NCBI RefSeq assembly: GCF_010975005.1
Contig: NZ_JAAIVC010000007.1
Location: forward strand, 1-60,155
From: Caulobacter sp. 17J65-9
GTDB taxonomy: Bacteria > Pseudomonadota > Alphaproteobacteria > Caulobacterales > Caulobacteraceae
DNA length: 60,155 nt
Direction of reading: 5' to 3'
Shown here piece by piece: positions 1 to 8,471 of the stretch (positions are counted from its first letter, which is position 1; every line of letters starts with the position of its first letter). Under the pieces are notes generated by a model. That model saw only the letters and a list, made by a program, of their open reading frames with translations. It made no database searches and was not told the DNA's origin. The translations under genes were made by a program, and so were the position numbers.

Positions 1-147
1 GGGCTTGCCCGCGGCCGGGGCGGGCTGGCCCGCCGGCGCCGGCGCCGGGGCCGGAGTCCGGCTCGGGGTCTGGCTTTGGGCCTGGGCCGTGCCGGCGACG
101 AGCGCGGCGGCGGCGCTTGAGATCAGAAGCGCTCGGATCATTCCCAT
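1..147 (-). CDS. Secreted protein, N-terminal fragment (cut by window edge)
   Basis: The reading frame is open from the start at 147 to the window edge, giving only the first 49 residues. They form a clear Sec signal peptide: Met-Gly-Met-Ile-Arg, then a hydrophobic Leu/Ala stretch ending in Ala-Gln-Ala. A Pro/Ala-rich linker (repeated PAPAP) follows, which is usual just after export in periplasmic or envelope proteins. A second in-frame ATG at 141 is an equally possible start. The functional domain lies outside the window, so no product can be named. It runs in the same direction as rpmE but is separated from it by the rpmE terminator. Confidence 0.6.
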   Translation of the reverse strand, partial: MGMIRALLISSAAAALVAGTAQAQSQTPSRTPAPAPAPAGQPAPAAGKP

Positions 148-227
148 CCGAAATCCCGGAAGCGCGGCCTCATTATGACCGCCGCGTTAATGCGCGGTAA
201 CGTTAGGCTGTGAGGCCCAAAAAGCAA

Positions 228-251
228 AAGCGCCGGTCGACGACCGGCGCT
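228..251 (-). terminator. Terminator of rpmE
   Basis: An 11-bp perfect inverted repeat (229-239 with 241-251, core GCGCCGGTCG) lies 30 bases past the rpmE stop. On the minus strand it is followed by TTTTGCTTTTT. The other side also carries a T-rich run, so it could work in both directions. Confidence 0.8.
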
Positions 252-279
252 CTTTTCTTCGTCCGCTGATGCGGCCGGG

Positions 280-504
280 TCACTTCTTGAGGAAGCCACC
301 GAACTTGTTGGTGAAGCGCGACACGCGGCCACCGCGGTCCAGCAGGGTCTGGTTGCCGCCGGTCCACGCCGGGTGGGTCTTCGGGTCGATATCGAGGTTC
401 AGGGTCGCGCCTTCCTTGGCGTAGGTCGAACGCGTCTGATAGGTCGTCCCGTCCGTCATCACCACGGTGATGAAGTGGTAGTCGGGGTGGATGTCCTGTT
501 TCAT
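280..504 (-). CDS. rpmE: 50S ribosomal protein L31 (cysteine-free form)
   Basis: A 74-residue protein starting [10 protein letters not shown], a hallmark of bacterial L31, which bridges the large and small ribosomal subunits. The start at 504 is chosen over an upstream in-frame extension because L31 always begins at this motif. The short basic C-terminus ends FGGFLKK. No cysteine is present, so this is the zinc-independent version rather than the zinc-ribbon version carrying CxxC pairs. It is transcribed away from the ABC exporter gene, sharing a roughly 100-base divergent promoter region, and has its own strong terminator. Confidence 0.95.
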   Translation of the reverse strand: MKQDIHPDYHFITVVMTDGTTYQTRSTYAKEGATLNLDIDPKTHPAWTGGNQTLLDRGGRVSRFTNKFGGFLKK

Positions 505-609
505 CGGCGCGGCGCCCAAAGATAGTCGCGTAAATGGAAAACCCGCCGGTGGTCCCGGCGGGAGCGCGGCTCTATACACGCAGCCTGCTCAGAAAGGCAA
601 GAGGCGCAC

Positions 610-2448
610 ATGAGTTCCACCGAGGCCGCGTCCGAGGCCCGGGGCCGGCCCAATCCCGGCGCGATGGTTGTAGGTCAGATCGCCGACGAAGCCCGCCGGC
701 GCGAGAAGAAGCGCGACGTGCGCCCGCTGGGGCGGTTGCTGCCTTTCATGCTGCGGCACAAGACCGACACGGGCCTGGCCCTGCTGTTCCTGTTCTGCTC
801 GTCGGCTGCGACGCTCGGTCTCACCGGCGCCTCGCGCCTGCTGGTCGACCACGGCTTCGCCGCCGGGGGCGCGGGAATCGACCGCTGGTTCCTGCTGCTG
901 GGCGGCGTCGCCATGGCCTTGGCCCTGGCGACGGCGCTCCGATATTTCTACGTGACCAAGTCGGGCGAGCGCACGGTCGCGGACCTGCGCAAGGCGGTCT
1001 ACGCCCACGTCATGACCCTGGATCCGGCCTTCTTCCTGAAGATGCGCACGGGCGAGGTCCTGTCGCGCATGACCACCGACATCCAGATCGTGGAGACCCT
1101 GCTCAGCACCTCGATCTCGGTGGCGCTGCGCAACCTGGTCATGCTGGTGGGCGCGATCATCGTTCTGTTCTGGGTGAGCCCGGGCCTGACGGGGCTGGTG
1201 CTGCTGCTGGGGCCGCTGGTGCTGACCCCCATGTTCCTGGTCGGCCGGACGGTGAAGAAGCTGACTGTCCAGTCGCAGGACCGCTTCGCTCACGCGGTCG
1301 GCTACGCCGGCGAAAGCCTCGACGCGCTGGAGACCGTGCAGGCCTTCGGCCGCGAGCAGAGCGCCACCGCCCAGTTCGGCTCGGCGGTCGAGGGCGCCTT
1401 CGCCGCCTCGCTCAAGCGCATCCGCGCCCGCGCCTCCATGACCGCCCTGGTCATCACCCTGATGTTCTGCGGCATCGCGGTGATCCTGTGGCTGGGCGCG
1501 CGCGCGGTGATCTCCGGCGACATGTCGGCCGGCGCCCTGGCCCAGTTCGTCTTCCTGTCCTTCCTGGCGGCCGGCTCGGTCGGTTCGCTGGGCGAGGCCT
1601 GGGGCGACGTGCAGAAGGCCGCCGGGGCCATGGAGCGAATCGACGAGCTGATGCGTGAGCGGCCGTCGATCGCCGCCCCCGCCCAGCCGGTCGCCCTGCC
1701 GGTCAAGCCGCGGGGCGAGGCCGCCTTCGAGAACGTCACCTTCGCCTATCCGGGGCGCCCGGACCTGCCGGCCCTGAACGGCTTCACCCTGGACGTCCGC
1801 CCGGGCGAGACGGTCGCCCTGGTCGGTCCTTCGGGCGCGGGCAAGAGCACGGTCTTCCGCCTGCTGCTGCGCTTCTACGATCCGCAGTCCGGCCGCATCC
1901 GCATGGACGGGGTGGACCTGCGCGAGGCCGATCCGCGCGCGGTGCGCGAGCGCATCGCCCTGGTCGCCCAGGAAGCGCCGCTGTTCTCGGGCTCGGCGCT
2001 CGACAACATCCGCTTCGGCCGCGAGGCCGCCTCGCGCGACGAGGCGGTGGCCGCCGCCGCCGAGGCCCAGGCCCTGGCCTTCCTCGAAGCCCTGCCGGAG
2101 GGCCTGGAGACGCCGCTGGGCGAGCGGGCCCGCTCGCTGTCCGGCGGCCAGCGCCAGCGCCTGGCCATCGCCCGCGCCCTGGTGCGCGACGCGCCGGTCC
2201 TGCTGCTGGACGAGGCCACCAGCGCGCTGGACGCCGAGAACGAGCGGCTGGTGCAGCAGGCGCTGGACGAGGCCATGAAGGGCCGCACGACCCTGGTCAT
2301 CGCCCACCGGCTGGCCACCGTCCTGCGCGCCGACCGCATCGTGGTCATGGACCAGGGCCGGGTGGTCGAGGAGGGCACGCACGCCGACCTCGTCGCCCGC
2401 GGCGGGCTCTACGCGCGCCTGGCCGAACTGCAGTTCCAGGGGGCCTGA
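610..2448 (+). CDS. ABC exporter, MsbA/ABCB type (fused TMD-NBD)
   Basis: A 612-residue half-transporter with a hydrophobic six-helix domain at about residues 45-320 and an ATPase domain at about 370-605. Walker A GPSGAGKS is at 406-413, the signature LSGGQ at 510-514, and Walker B LLLDEA has its Asp at 534 and the catalytic Glu at 535. The switch His sits in IAHRL near 566. The family works as dimers that flip lipids or export drugs and peptides across the inner membrane. The substrate cannot be read from sequence, and lack of a neighbouring lpxK argues against calling it msbA itself. The start is preceded by AAGAGGCG. A hairpin follows the stop. Confidence 0.9.
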   Translation: MSSTEAASEARGRPNPGAMVVGQIADEARRREKKRDVRPLGRLLPFMLRHKTDTGLALLFLFCSSAATLGLTGASRLLVDHGFAAGGAGIDRWFLLLGGVAMALALATALRYFYVTKSGERTVADLRKAVYAHVMTLDPAFFLKMRTGEVLSRMTTDIQIVETLLSTSISVALRNLVMLVGAIIVLFWVSPGLTGLVLLLGPLVLTPMFLVGRTVKKLTVQSQDRFAHAVGYAGESLDALETVQAFGREQSATAQFGSAVEGAFAASLKRIRARASMTALVITLMFCGIAVILWLGARAVISGDMSAGALAQFVFLSFLAAGSVGSLGEAWGDVQKAAGAMERIDELMRERPSIAAPAQPVALPVKPRGEAAFENVTFAYPGRPDLPALNGFTLDVRPGETVALVGPSGAGKSTVFRLLLRFYDPQSGRIRMDGVDLREADPRAVRERIALVAQEAPLFSGSALDNIRFGREAASRDEAVAAAAEAQALAFLEALPEGLETPLGERARSLSGGQRQRLAIARALVRDAPVLLLDEATSALDAENERLVQQALDEAMKGRTTLVIAHRLATVLRADRIVVMDQGRVVEEGTHADLVARGGLYARLAELQFQGA

Positions 2449-2451
2449 ACT

Positions 2452-2478
2452 CTCCCCTGGGTGAAAACCCCAGGGGAG
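2452..2478 (+). terminator. Hairpin after the ABC exporter gene
   Basis: A 10-bp perfect stem (2452-2461 with 2469-2478) with a 7-base loop starts four bases after the stop. There is no T-run, so it may be a weak or Rho-assisted terminator or a 3' stabilising stem. Confidence 0.5.
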
Positions 2479-2528
2479 GAAACGGGGGGCGGGGCTTAGC
2501 CGTTGGTACGGATCGCTTGGGAGATCCG

Positions 2529-3503
2529 ATGCCCGCTCCGGCAGCCGTGCAGGTCGTCGTCTGCACCTACAACCGCGCCCAGCACCTGGACGCGACGCTC
2601 GCGGCGCTGTCGCGTCAGCAGGCGGCCCCGATGCCCTGGTCGGTGCTGGTCGTGGACAACGCCAGCACCGACGACACGGCCGCCGTGGTCGAGGCCTGGC
2701 GCGGGCGCGTGCCGGGCCTGCGGCGGGTGCTGGAGCCGGAGCCGGGCGTGACCGCCGCCCGCCGGCGCGGGGCGCGCGAGACCGAGGCCGACTGGATCGC
2801 CTTCGTCGACGACGACAATCTGCTCGAGCCGGACTGGATCGCGGGAGCCGCCGCCGCCATCGCGGCGCAGCCCGAGGCGGGCGGTTTCGGCGGGCGCATC
2901 GTGCTCGACTTCGAGGTCCCGCAACCGGCCTTTCTGAAAGGGTTCGGCTTCTGCTTCGCCGAGCAGGACCACGGCGCGGTCCTGTGCGAGGTCGACAACC
3001 TGGCCGGGGCCGGGATGCTGCTGCGCCGCGCCGCCCTGGAGGCCTGCGGCTGGACGCGGGAGTCCCTGCTCGCCGACCGGACCGGCGGCCAGCTCATCTC
3101 CGGCGGCGACGTGGAGATCTCCCAGCGGGTGCGGGGCGCGGGCTACGCGCTGTGGTACGCGCCCGGTTGCGTGCTCCGCCATCAGATTCCCGCCAGTCGC
3201 ATGAGCCGGCTCTATCTGCTGAGGATGGCCGAGGGGCTGGGCGTGTCGGAGAGCCTGGTCAACGCGCTGGGCTGGCCCGGCCCCTACGCGACCTGGCGGG
3301 CTCAGGCGAAGGACAACGCCTGGCGGTGCGGGGTCTGGGCGGCGGGCGAGCTTCGGCGCGCCCTCATGCGCCGCTACGGCGTGACCGGGGCGCTGGCGTG
3401 GCTGTGGTTCGCCGGCGGCATGCGCCGGGGCGTCAGGGCGGTGGAAAGCATGCCGGGCGACCGGCGCGCCGCCTTCTTCGGAGCGGCGGCGCGTCGGGCC
3501 TAG
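2529..3503 (+). CDS. Glycosyltransferase family 2
   Basis: A 324-residue GT-A fold transferase. The N-terminal strand VVVCTYNR, the nucleotide-binding segment VVDNASTDD and the metal-binding VDDDN (DxD-type) motif are all present in order within the first 100 residues. GT2 enzymes move sugars from nucleotide donors to polysaccharide, lipid or protein acceptors. The C-terminal third holds basic and hydrophobic segments that may contact the membrane. The ATG at 2529 is preferred to an in-frame TTG at 2517. The acceptor is unknown. It may be co-expressed with the exporter upstream, but the hairpin between them argues for partial separation. The gene converges on suhB with 4 bases between them. 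Confidence 0.85.
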   Translation: MPAPAAVQVVVCTYNRAQHLDATLAALSRQQAAPMPWSVLVVDNASTDDTAAVVEAWRGRVPGLRRVLEPEPGVTAARRRGARETEADWIAFVDDDNLLEPDWIAGAAAAIAAQPEAGGFGGRIVLDFEVPQPAFLKGFGFCFAEQDHGAVLCEVDNLAGAGMLLRRAALEACGWTRESLLADRTGGQLISGGDVEISQRVRGAGYALWYAPGCVLRHQIPASRMSRLYLLRMAEGLGVSESLVNALGWPGPYATWRAQAKDNAWRCGVWAAGELRRALMRRYGVTGALAWLWFAGGMRRGVRAVESMPGDRRAAFFGAAARRA

Positions 3504-3507
3504 CGCC

Positions 3508-4314
3508 TTAGGCGCCGCGCAGCTTCTCGATCAGCTGCGGATGCAGGTCGAGGTTGGCGGCGCAGATGGAGACGCCGCTCTTCGGGTCGCCGTCCTCGTC
3601 GATGGTCGTCACCTTGCCGCCCGCCTCGGTGACCAGCAGGATGCCCGCCGCCACGTCCCAGGGCTTCAGGTTGCGCTCCCAGTAGGCGTCGTAGCGGCCC
3701 GCCGCGACCCAAGCGAAGTCCAGCGCCGAGGAGCCCAGGCGACGCACGCCGGCCACCCGCTGGGTCAGCTGGTGCAGCTCCTTCAGGAACTGGCCGTGGC
3801 CCGGACGGCCGACGAACGGAACGCCGGTGCCGATCAGGGCGTCGTCCAGCCGGTTGCGGCCGGCCACGCGGATGCGCTTGTCGTTCAGGAAGGCGCCCTT
3901 GCCCCGCTCGGCCCAGAACAGCTCGTTCAGGATCGGGTTGAAGGTGACGCCGGCCACGATCTCGGTGCGGCCGTCGGCCTCGCGGCGCTCCAGCGCCACG
4001 GTGACCGCGAAGTGCGGCATGCCGTGCACGAAGTTGGTGGTGCCGTCGATCGGGTCGACGATCCAGGTGTGGGTCTTGTCGGTGCCTTCGACCAGGCCGC
4101 GTTCCTCGCCCAGGAAGCCGTAGCCCGGGCGCGCCTTGAGCAGGCTCTCGAACAGGGCGGCCTCGGTCTTCAGGTCGGCGGCGGTGACGAAGTCGCCCGG
4201 CCCCTTGCGGGAGACCTGCAGCTCCTGGACCTCGCCGAAGTCGCGCGCGAGCGGACGGGCGGCCTTGCGGACCGCGTCGATCATCACCTGAAGCAGGGCG
4301 GAGGGCGTGCTCAC
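3508..4314 (-). CDS. suhB: Inositol monophosphatase family protein (SuhB)
   Basis: A 268-residue member of the Mg-dependent inositol monophosphatase/FBPase superfamily. Metal-site motifs are all visible: GEE, the long signature WIVDPIDGTTNF, and the C-terminal LKPWDVAAG carrying the third metal Asp. It hydrolyses inositol-1-phosphate or related sugar phosphates. In enteric bacteria SuhB also acts in rRNA antitermination. GTG at 4314 gives the family-typical N-terminus (STPSALLQV); a TTG at 4326 is the alternative. It lies downstream of efp on the same strand, separated by a hairpin. Confidence 0.92.
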   Translation of the reverse strand: MSTPSALLQVMIDAVRKAARPLARDFGEVQELQVSRKGPGDFVTAADLKTEAALFESLLKARPGYGFLGEERGLVEGTDKTHTWIVDPIDGTTNFVHGMPHFAVTVALERREADGRTEIVAGVTFNPILNELFWAERGKGAFLNDKRIRVAGRNRLDDALIGTGVPFVGRPGHGQFLKELHQLTQRVAGVRRLGSSALDFAWVAAGRYDAYWERNLKPWDVAAGILLVTEAGGKVTTIDEDGDPKSGVSICAANLDLHPQLIEKLRGA

Positions 4315-4329
4315 GTCAGCATCCAAACT

Positions 4330-4360
4330 CCGCTCGCCCCGTCCAGGACGAGGCGAGCGG
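4330..4360 (-). terminator. Hairpin between efp and suhB
   Basis: A 9-bp stem (4330-4338 with 4352-4360) encloses a second short stem (GTCC/GGAC). On the minus strand it follows the efp stop but has only three Ts after it, so read-through into suhB is likely. Confidence 0.5.
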
Positions 4361-4368
4361 TAAAAAGG

Positions 4369-4935
4369 TTAGTCCGCGCGGCGGACGTACTCGCCGGACT
4401 CGGTCGACACCACGATGCGCTCGCCGGTGGTCATGTACGGCGGGATCATGATGCGCATGCCGTTGTTGGCGATGGCCGGCTTGTAGGACGACGAAGCGGT
4501 CTGGCCCTTCACGGTGGGCTCGGTCTCGACGACTTCCAGGGTGACGTATTCCGGCAGCGACAGGCCGATCGGACGCTCTTCGTGCGACTCGATGGTCACT
4601 TCCATGCCGTCCTGCAGGAATTGGGCGCGCTCTTCGCCGACCCAGTCCTTCTGCAGTTCGATCTGCTCGTAGGAGACCTTGTCCATGAACACCAGGACGT
4701 CGCCCTGGTCGTACAGGAAGGTGTAGTCCTTCTGCTCCAGGCGAACCCGCTCGACCGTGTCTTCCGACCGGAAGCGCTCGTTCAGCTTGGTGCCGGTGAT
4801 CAGGTTCTTCATTTCGACCTGGGCGAAGGCGCCGCCCTTGCCCGGCTTCACGTGGGCGGTCTTGACCGCGACCCAGAGGCCGCCGTCGTGCTGGAGCACC
4901 ATGCCCGGTTTGATTCCGTTGGCGTTGATCTTCAT
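4369..4935 (-). CDS. efp: Elongation factor P
   Basis: A 188-residue protein with the three beta-barrel layout of EF-P. It rescues ribosomes stalled at polyproline. The modified lysine position is Lys33 in KPGKGGAF, so this is the lysine-type EF-P expected to need EpmA-like modification rather than the arginine type. The C-terminal signature region ([13 protein letters not shown]) is intact. The start ATG sits in the usual [11 protein letters not shown] context. The polyproline-rich TolA in this window is a plausible client, though that is inference. Confidence 0.96.
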   Translation of the reverse strand: MKINANGIKPGMVLQHDGGLWVAVKTAHVKPGKGGAFAQVEMKNLITGTKLNERFRSEDTVERVRLEQKDYTFLYDQGDVLVFMDKVSYEQIELQKDWVGEERAQFLQDGMEVTIESHEERPIGLSLPEYVTLEVVETEPTVKGQTASSSYKPAIANNGMRIMIPPYMTTGERIVVSTESGEYVRRAD

Positions 4936-5065
4936 GGGAAGCGGTCCCGCGAAAGGGGCTGAAATTCGGCCGCGGAACCTAGAGTGCGAACGGAAAAAGG
5001 GGAAGCCGGATTTTCGGGGCGGCGATCAGCGCGGGCGCTGAACGGCGCCGCCCTCGCGCCGGGCC

Positions 5066-6748
5066 TCAGGCCTGGGCGGCGGGAAGGTCGACCCAGAAGC
5101 GGGCCCCCTCGCCCGGGCGGCTCTCGAAGCCGATGCGGCCGCCCTGCAGTTCGGCCAGTCGGCGCGCCAGCGCCAGGCCGATGCCGTGGCCCTCGATCTC
5201 CGACTTCTCCATGCCCAGCCGGTTGAACGGCTCGAACAGCTCGGTCTGCTTTTCCAGCGAGATGCCCGGGCCACGATCGATCACCTCGATGCGGGCGGTC
5301 TCGGCGTCCGGACGGGACAGGCGGAAGATCACCACGCCGCCGGACCGGCCGTACTTCACGGCGTTGGTCGCCAGATTGGTGACCACCTGCGACAGCCGCA
5401 CGGAGTCGGCCAGGGCCACCAGGCGGTCCTGGGCGGGCTCGACCACGAAGCGCAAGCCCGCGGATTCCGGCCGCACGGCCACGGCGCGGCGCACGTCCTC
5501 GGCCAGGCCGTCCAGGTCCACCGAGCGCAGGGTGACGGCCACGCGGCCGGCTTCGGCGCGGGCCACGTCCAGCAGGTCGTTGGCCAGGGCCTCGACCTGA
5601 CGGGCGGTGCGCACCAGCATTTCGGACATTTCCGCCTGGGTCGGCGACACCGGGCCGAGCTGGCCGGAGGCCCACAGCTCGCCGATGCCGATGACGCCGG
5701 CGACGGGGCTCTTGATCTCGTGGCTGACGTTGGCCAGCAGGCGCGACTTGGCGGCGCTGGCGGCCTCGGCGCGCAGCAGGCCGGCCTGGGCGGCCGCGGC
5801 CAGGCGGTCGCGCTCGTCCAGCAGGGCGGCGACCAGCAGGATCGGCACGCAGCCCAGCAGGACGTAGAGCTGGGTGACGCGCAGCTTGGTCTCGACCATG
5901 CTGAAGGCGCCCAGCACCGCGGGGCCGGTCTCGAGCATGACGCCGGCGATCGCGCCCAGCGCCACGATCAGGATGGCGCTGGCCGCCCCGAACAGGCGCA
6001 GGCGAACCGCCGCCAGCAGCAGCATCGGGGTGATCAGGAAGCCGATCGCATATTTGGATTGGAGGAAGGCGACGGCCGTGACGACGGCCATGCCCAGCAG
6101 GATGGCGGCGGCCTCGAGCAGGCGGCGGGGCTGGCGCCATTCCTGGAGACGCTCGGGGGTGACCGAAAGGCCCACGGTGCCGACCACGGCCAGGCCCAGG
6201 GCGTGGCCGAACCACCAGGTCTCGACCGTGTGACGGAAGTCGCCGAGCCCGGCGGCGGCGAGGCCGGCGCCGGCGAACAGGGCGCCGGGCAGCGGCGAAA
6301 CCAGCGGGACGGCGAGCAGATAGCGGGCCAGGCCGTTCAGGCTGGACAGGTCGAACCCCTGCGGGGCCACCCGGCGGGCCAGGAACACGGCGGTGGCCAC
6401 CTCCAGCATGTTGGCGACGGTGAACATCGCCGTCTGGGTCAGCGAATTGCCGACCAGGACGTTGGCGGTGGCGAAGGCCACGGTGATGAACAGGGCGTAG
6501 GCGGCGTCGAACTCGGCGCTGCGCGGGCCGCGCAGCCAGCCGGCCACGGCCACGCCGCCGGCGCCCCACAGCGCTGCGACCAGGCCGGTCATGCGCGTGG
6601 TCAGGATCGCGGCCACGCCCAGCACGAGGACGAGCACGGCGGCGACCAGGCAAGCGGTGACGCGCGCGGAGCGGAGCTCCGACGTCGAACGGGGACCCGC
6701 CGCCGCTTCCGGCGCGTGTTGGGTGGTTCCTGCGTAGGCCTCGGCCAT
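5066..6748 (-). CDS. Membrane sensor histidine kinase (multi-TM sensor, HisKA, HATPase)
   Basis: A 560-residue kinase. Residues 1-27 are soluble. About 28-310 holds eight or so hydrophobic helices with no large periplasmic loop, resembling MASE1-type sensors. The dimerisation/phospho-acceptor helix carries His343 in NVSHEIKSP. The ATPase has the N box (NLATNAVKYG), the G1 box (DRGPGIS) and a G2 region (GHGIGLALA). There is no receiver domain and no adjacent response regulator, so it is an orphan kinase whose partner is unknown. It lies between thiE and efp on the same strand. The signal is probably sensed in or near the membrane (inference from the lack of a periplasmic domain). Confidence 0.88.
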   Translation of the reverse strand: MAEAYAGTTQHAPEAAAGPRSTSELRSARVTACLVAAVLVLVLGVAAILTTRMTGLVAALWGAGGVAVAGWLRGPRSAEFDAAYALFITVAFATANVLVGNSLTQTAMFTVANMLEVATAVFLARRVAPQGFDLSSLNGLARYLLAVPLVSPLPGALFAGAGLAAAGLGDFRHTVETWWFGHALGLAVVGTVGLSVTPERLQEWRQPRRLLEAAAILLGMAVVTAVAFLQSKYAIGFLITPMLLLAAVRLRLFGAASAILIVALGAIAGVMLETGPAVLGAFSMVETKLRVTQLYVLLGCVPILLVAALLDERDRLAAAAQAGLLRAEAASAAKSRLLANVSHEIKSPVAGVIGIGELWASGQLGPVSPTQAEMSEMLVRTARQVEALANDLLDVARAEAGRVAVTLRSVDLDGLAEDVRRAVAVRPESAGLRFVVEPAQDRLVALADSVRLSQVVTNLATNAVKYGRSGGVVIFRLSRPDAETARIEVIDRGPGISLEKQTELFEPFNRLGMEKSEIEGHGIGLALARRLAELQGGRIGFESRPGEGARFWVDLPAAQA

Positions 6749-6806
6749 TAGGTCCGGCCTCCTCGCCAGACTCTCGATCTTGGCCGGCTAACAGAACACG
6801 AGGATT

Positions 6807-7472
6807 CTAATTTTGATTGAACGGGTTCCGTTCTTTCAGCCCGGCCTCGATCTCGGCCAGGAAGGCGCGCACGGCGGCCGCGGGGCCGTCCGGGCGCGCC
6901 CAGACCCCGGCGCTGACCGCCAGGAAGTCGGCCCCCGCCCGCACCAGCGGGCGGCAGTTCTCGACCGTCACGCCGCCGATCGCAACGCACGGAATTTCCA
7001 TGGTTTCCTGCCAGATCGACAGGATTTCCGGCTCGGCGCGGGTCGGCGCTTCCTTGGTCGTGGTCGGGAAGAAGGCGCCGAAGGCGACGTAGTCGGCGCC
7101 GGCCTCGGCCGCCTCCATGGCCAGGTGGCGGCTGTCGTGACAGGTGACGCCGACCATGCCGTTTTGGCCCACCGCCTTGCGCGCGTCGGCGAAGGACGCG
7201 TCGCCCTGGCCGATGTGGACGCCGTCGCAGCCGAGCGCGCGGGCCAGGTCGGGCCGGTCGTTCATGATCACGGCCACGCCGTGCGCGTGGGCCAGCGGCA
7301 GGATCGCCCGGGTCGCCTCGGCGATCGCGTCGTCGGAGGCTCCCTTCAGCCGGATCTGCAGGGCGGCGACGTCGCCGGCGCCCAGCGCCGCCTCCAGGTC
7401 GCGCAGGAAGCCCGCCAGGTCGGGCAGGGCGGACGGGGTGATCAGGTAAAGGCGGCAGAGCGGCTCGGTCAT
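6807..7472 (-). CDS. thiE: Thiamine-phosphate synthase
   Basis: A 221-residue TIM-barrel enzyme that joins the pyrimidine pyrophosphate to the thiazole phosphate to form thiamine phosphate. It has ALQIRLKG (first phosphate strand), [17 protein letters not shown] and the closing phosphate-binding AIGGVTVEN. The ATG at 7472 ([10 protein letters not shown]) gives the family-typical start; a TTG 36 bases upstream is the alternative. No TPP riboswitch is visible upstream. The other thiamine gene in the window, thiD, is more than 30 kb away, so the pathway is scattered here. Confidence 0.92.
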   Translation of the reverse strand: MTEPLCRLYLITPSALPDLAGFLRDLEAALGAGDVAALQIRLKGASDDAIAEATRAILPLAHAHGVAVIMNDRPDLARALGCDGVHIGQGDASFADARKAVGQNGMVGVTCHDSRHLAMEAAEAGADYVAFGAFFPTTTKEAPTRAEPEILSIWQETMEIPCVAIGGVTVENCRPLVRAGADFLAVSAGVWARPDGPAAAVRAFLAEIEAGLKERNPFNQN

Positions 7473-7569
7473 CGGCGCGGGAATGGGCGCGCGCGGCGTG
7501 AGGGTCAAGAGGCTGGGCTCAAGAGGCCGCGGTTGAGGCCCACCGGTCGCGAGTGCGGCGCCGGGTCGC

Positions 7570-7625
7570 GACTGAGAACGATTTGCAGATGCGGCCGGTT
7601 GTGCTATCGAGAGTCGTTCTCAGTC
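7570..7625. promoter_or_regulatory. 12-bp inverted repeat upstream of bfd (candidate iron operator)
   Basis: GACTGAGAACGA at 7570-7581 is repeated perfectly in inverse at 7614-7625, with a 32-base spacer. Each arm opens a partial match to a Fur-like 7-1-7 pattern; TGAGAACGATTTGCA (7573-7587) matches the enteric consensus at about 10 of 14 positions. The second arm ends 15 bases before the bfd start. Which regulator binds is inference. Confidence 0.5.
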
Positions 7626-7639
7626 AGTGGGTCCGCCCC

Positions 7640-7825
7640 GTGTACGTCTGCAACTGTAACGGAATCCGTGAACGCGAGGTCCGCGCGGCCATCGACGCGG
7701 GCGCCGTGCGTCCGAAACAGGTATTCGATCGTTGCAACGCGGCGCCCCAGTGCGCCAAATGCGTGTGCGACATGCGGCGGATGATTCAGGAGTCCGAGGA
7801 GGCCCTGCGCTTCGCCGCCGAATAA
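7640..7825 (+). CDS. bfd: Bacterioferritin-associated ferredoxin
   Basis: A 61-residue [2Fe-2S] protein. Cys4, Cys6, Cys38 and Cys41 match the four cluster ligands of Bfd exactly in number and spacing; an extra Cys is at 43. Bfd delivers electrons to bacterioferritin haem to release stored iron. The GTG at 7640 is chosen because it places the first CxC at residues 4-6 as in the family. A longer upstream reading is possible but would disrupt that. No good Shine–Dalgarno is visible. bfr begins 13 bases after the stop, so the two are one operon. The inverted repeat upstream suggests iron-dependent control. Confidence 0.9.
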   Translation: MYVCNCNGIREREVRAAIDAGAVRPKQVFDRCNAAPQCAKCVCDMRRMIQESEEALRFAAE

Positions 7826-7838
7826 GGAGGCGGGGCTG

Positions 7839-8339
7839 ATGAAGGGCGATCCGGCGATCGTGAAGCTTCTGAACGCGGTGCTCACCAACGAGCTGACCGC
7901 GGTCAACCAGTACTTCCTGCACGCTCGGATGTTCGAGAGCTGGGGCTTCCACCACCTGGGCAAGATCATCTACGACGAGTCGATCGGCGAGATGAAACAC
8001 GCCGACCGGCTGATCAAGCGGGTGCTCTACCTCGAAGGCCTGCCGAACCTCCAGGACCTGCACAAGCTGCGCATCGGCGAGACCGCGGTCGAGTGCATGG
8101 GCGCCGACCTGGCGCTGGAGGTCGAGGGCCGCGCCCTGCTGGTCGAAGGCGTGCGCGCCTGCGAGGCGGCCTCGGACTTCGTCAGCCGCCGGCTGCTCAC
8201 CGACATCCTGGCCGACACCGAAGAGCACATCGACTTCCTGGAGACCCAGCTGTCGCTGGTGGAGTCGCTGGGCGAGCAGAACTACCTGCAGAGCGCCATG
8301 GGCCAGATCCAGACGGACTCCTCGGCCACCGGCAACTGA
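7839..8339 (+). CDS. bfr: Bacterioferritin
   Basis: A 166-residue four-helix-bundle iron-storage subunit that forms a 24-mer shell with haem. The ferroxidase residues Glu18, Glu51, His54, Glu94 and His130 are in place, and Met52 is the haem ligand. Position 127, normally Glu, is Thr here (context ILADTEEH), so one di-iron ligand is altered. The last dozen residues past the usual C-terminus are polar. A perfect AAGGAGG overlaps the bfd stop region and sits correctly before the ATG. Translation is therefore probably strong. Paired with bfd. Confidence 0.95.
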   Translation: MKGDPAIVKLLNAVLTNELTAVNQYFLHARMFESWGFHHLGKIIYDESIGEMKHADRLIKRVLYLEGLPNLQDLHKLRIGETAVECMGADLALEVEGRALLVEGVRACEAASDFVSRRLLTDILADTEEHIDFLETQLSLVESLGEQNYLQSAMGQIQTDSSATGN

Positions 8340-8360
8340 TCGGCAGAATTTCTTAGAGCT

Positions 8361-8410
8361 GGAGCGCGACGGCCGCCGAAACGGCGTCCATTTCGGCTGT
8401 CACGCGCCGA
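8361..8410. repeat. Dispersed intergenic palindrome, copy A
   Basis: This imperfect palindrome (GAGCGCGAC...GTCACGCGC with core CCGAAACGGCGTCCATTT) matches, with several changes, a cleaner copy at 40275-40326. Both lie in short intergenic gaps. Such GAAACCGG-core palindromes are widespread in alphaproteobacteria. Confidence 0.65.
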
Positions 8411-8471
8411 GGCGTCGCCGGAACCGCCGCCGGAGCAACCTGTTACTCCTGCTCCACGGACGGAGAGTTCC

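Noticed and set aside
185-202. TTAA-N7-TAAC as a CtrA box
   Set aside because: The second half-site lacks TTAA, and the downstream gene is cut off, so there is no support for function.
589-2382. A 597-codon open frame opposite the ABC exporter
   Set aside because: Its composition is Gln/Arg/Gly/His-rich without any domain. It is the expected antisense shadow of a high-GC gene, and the exporter on the plus strand has all its motifs.
7473-7569. TPP riboswitch upstream of thiE
   Set aside because: No conserved THI-box segments are visible here or before thiD.
8432-8455. GGAGCA...TGCTCC stem before the TspO-like gene as a regulatory hairpin
   Set aside because: Only 6 bp with a large loop in GC-rich sequence; it does not cover the ribosome-binding site.
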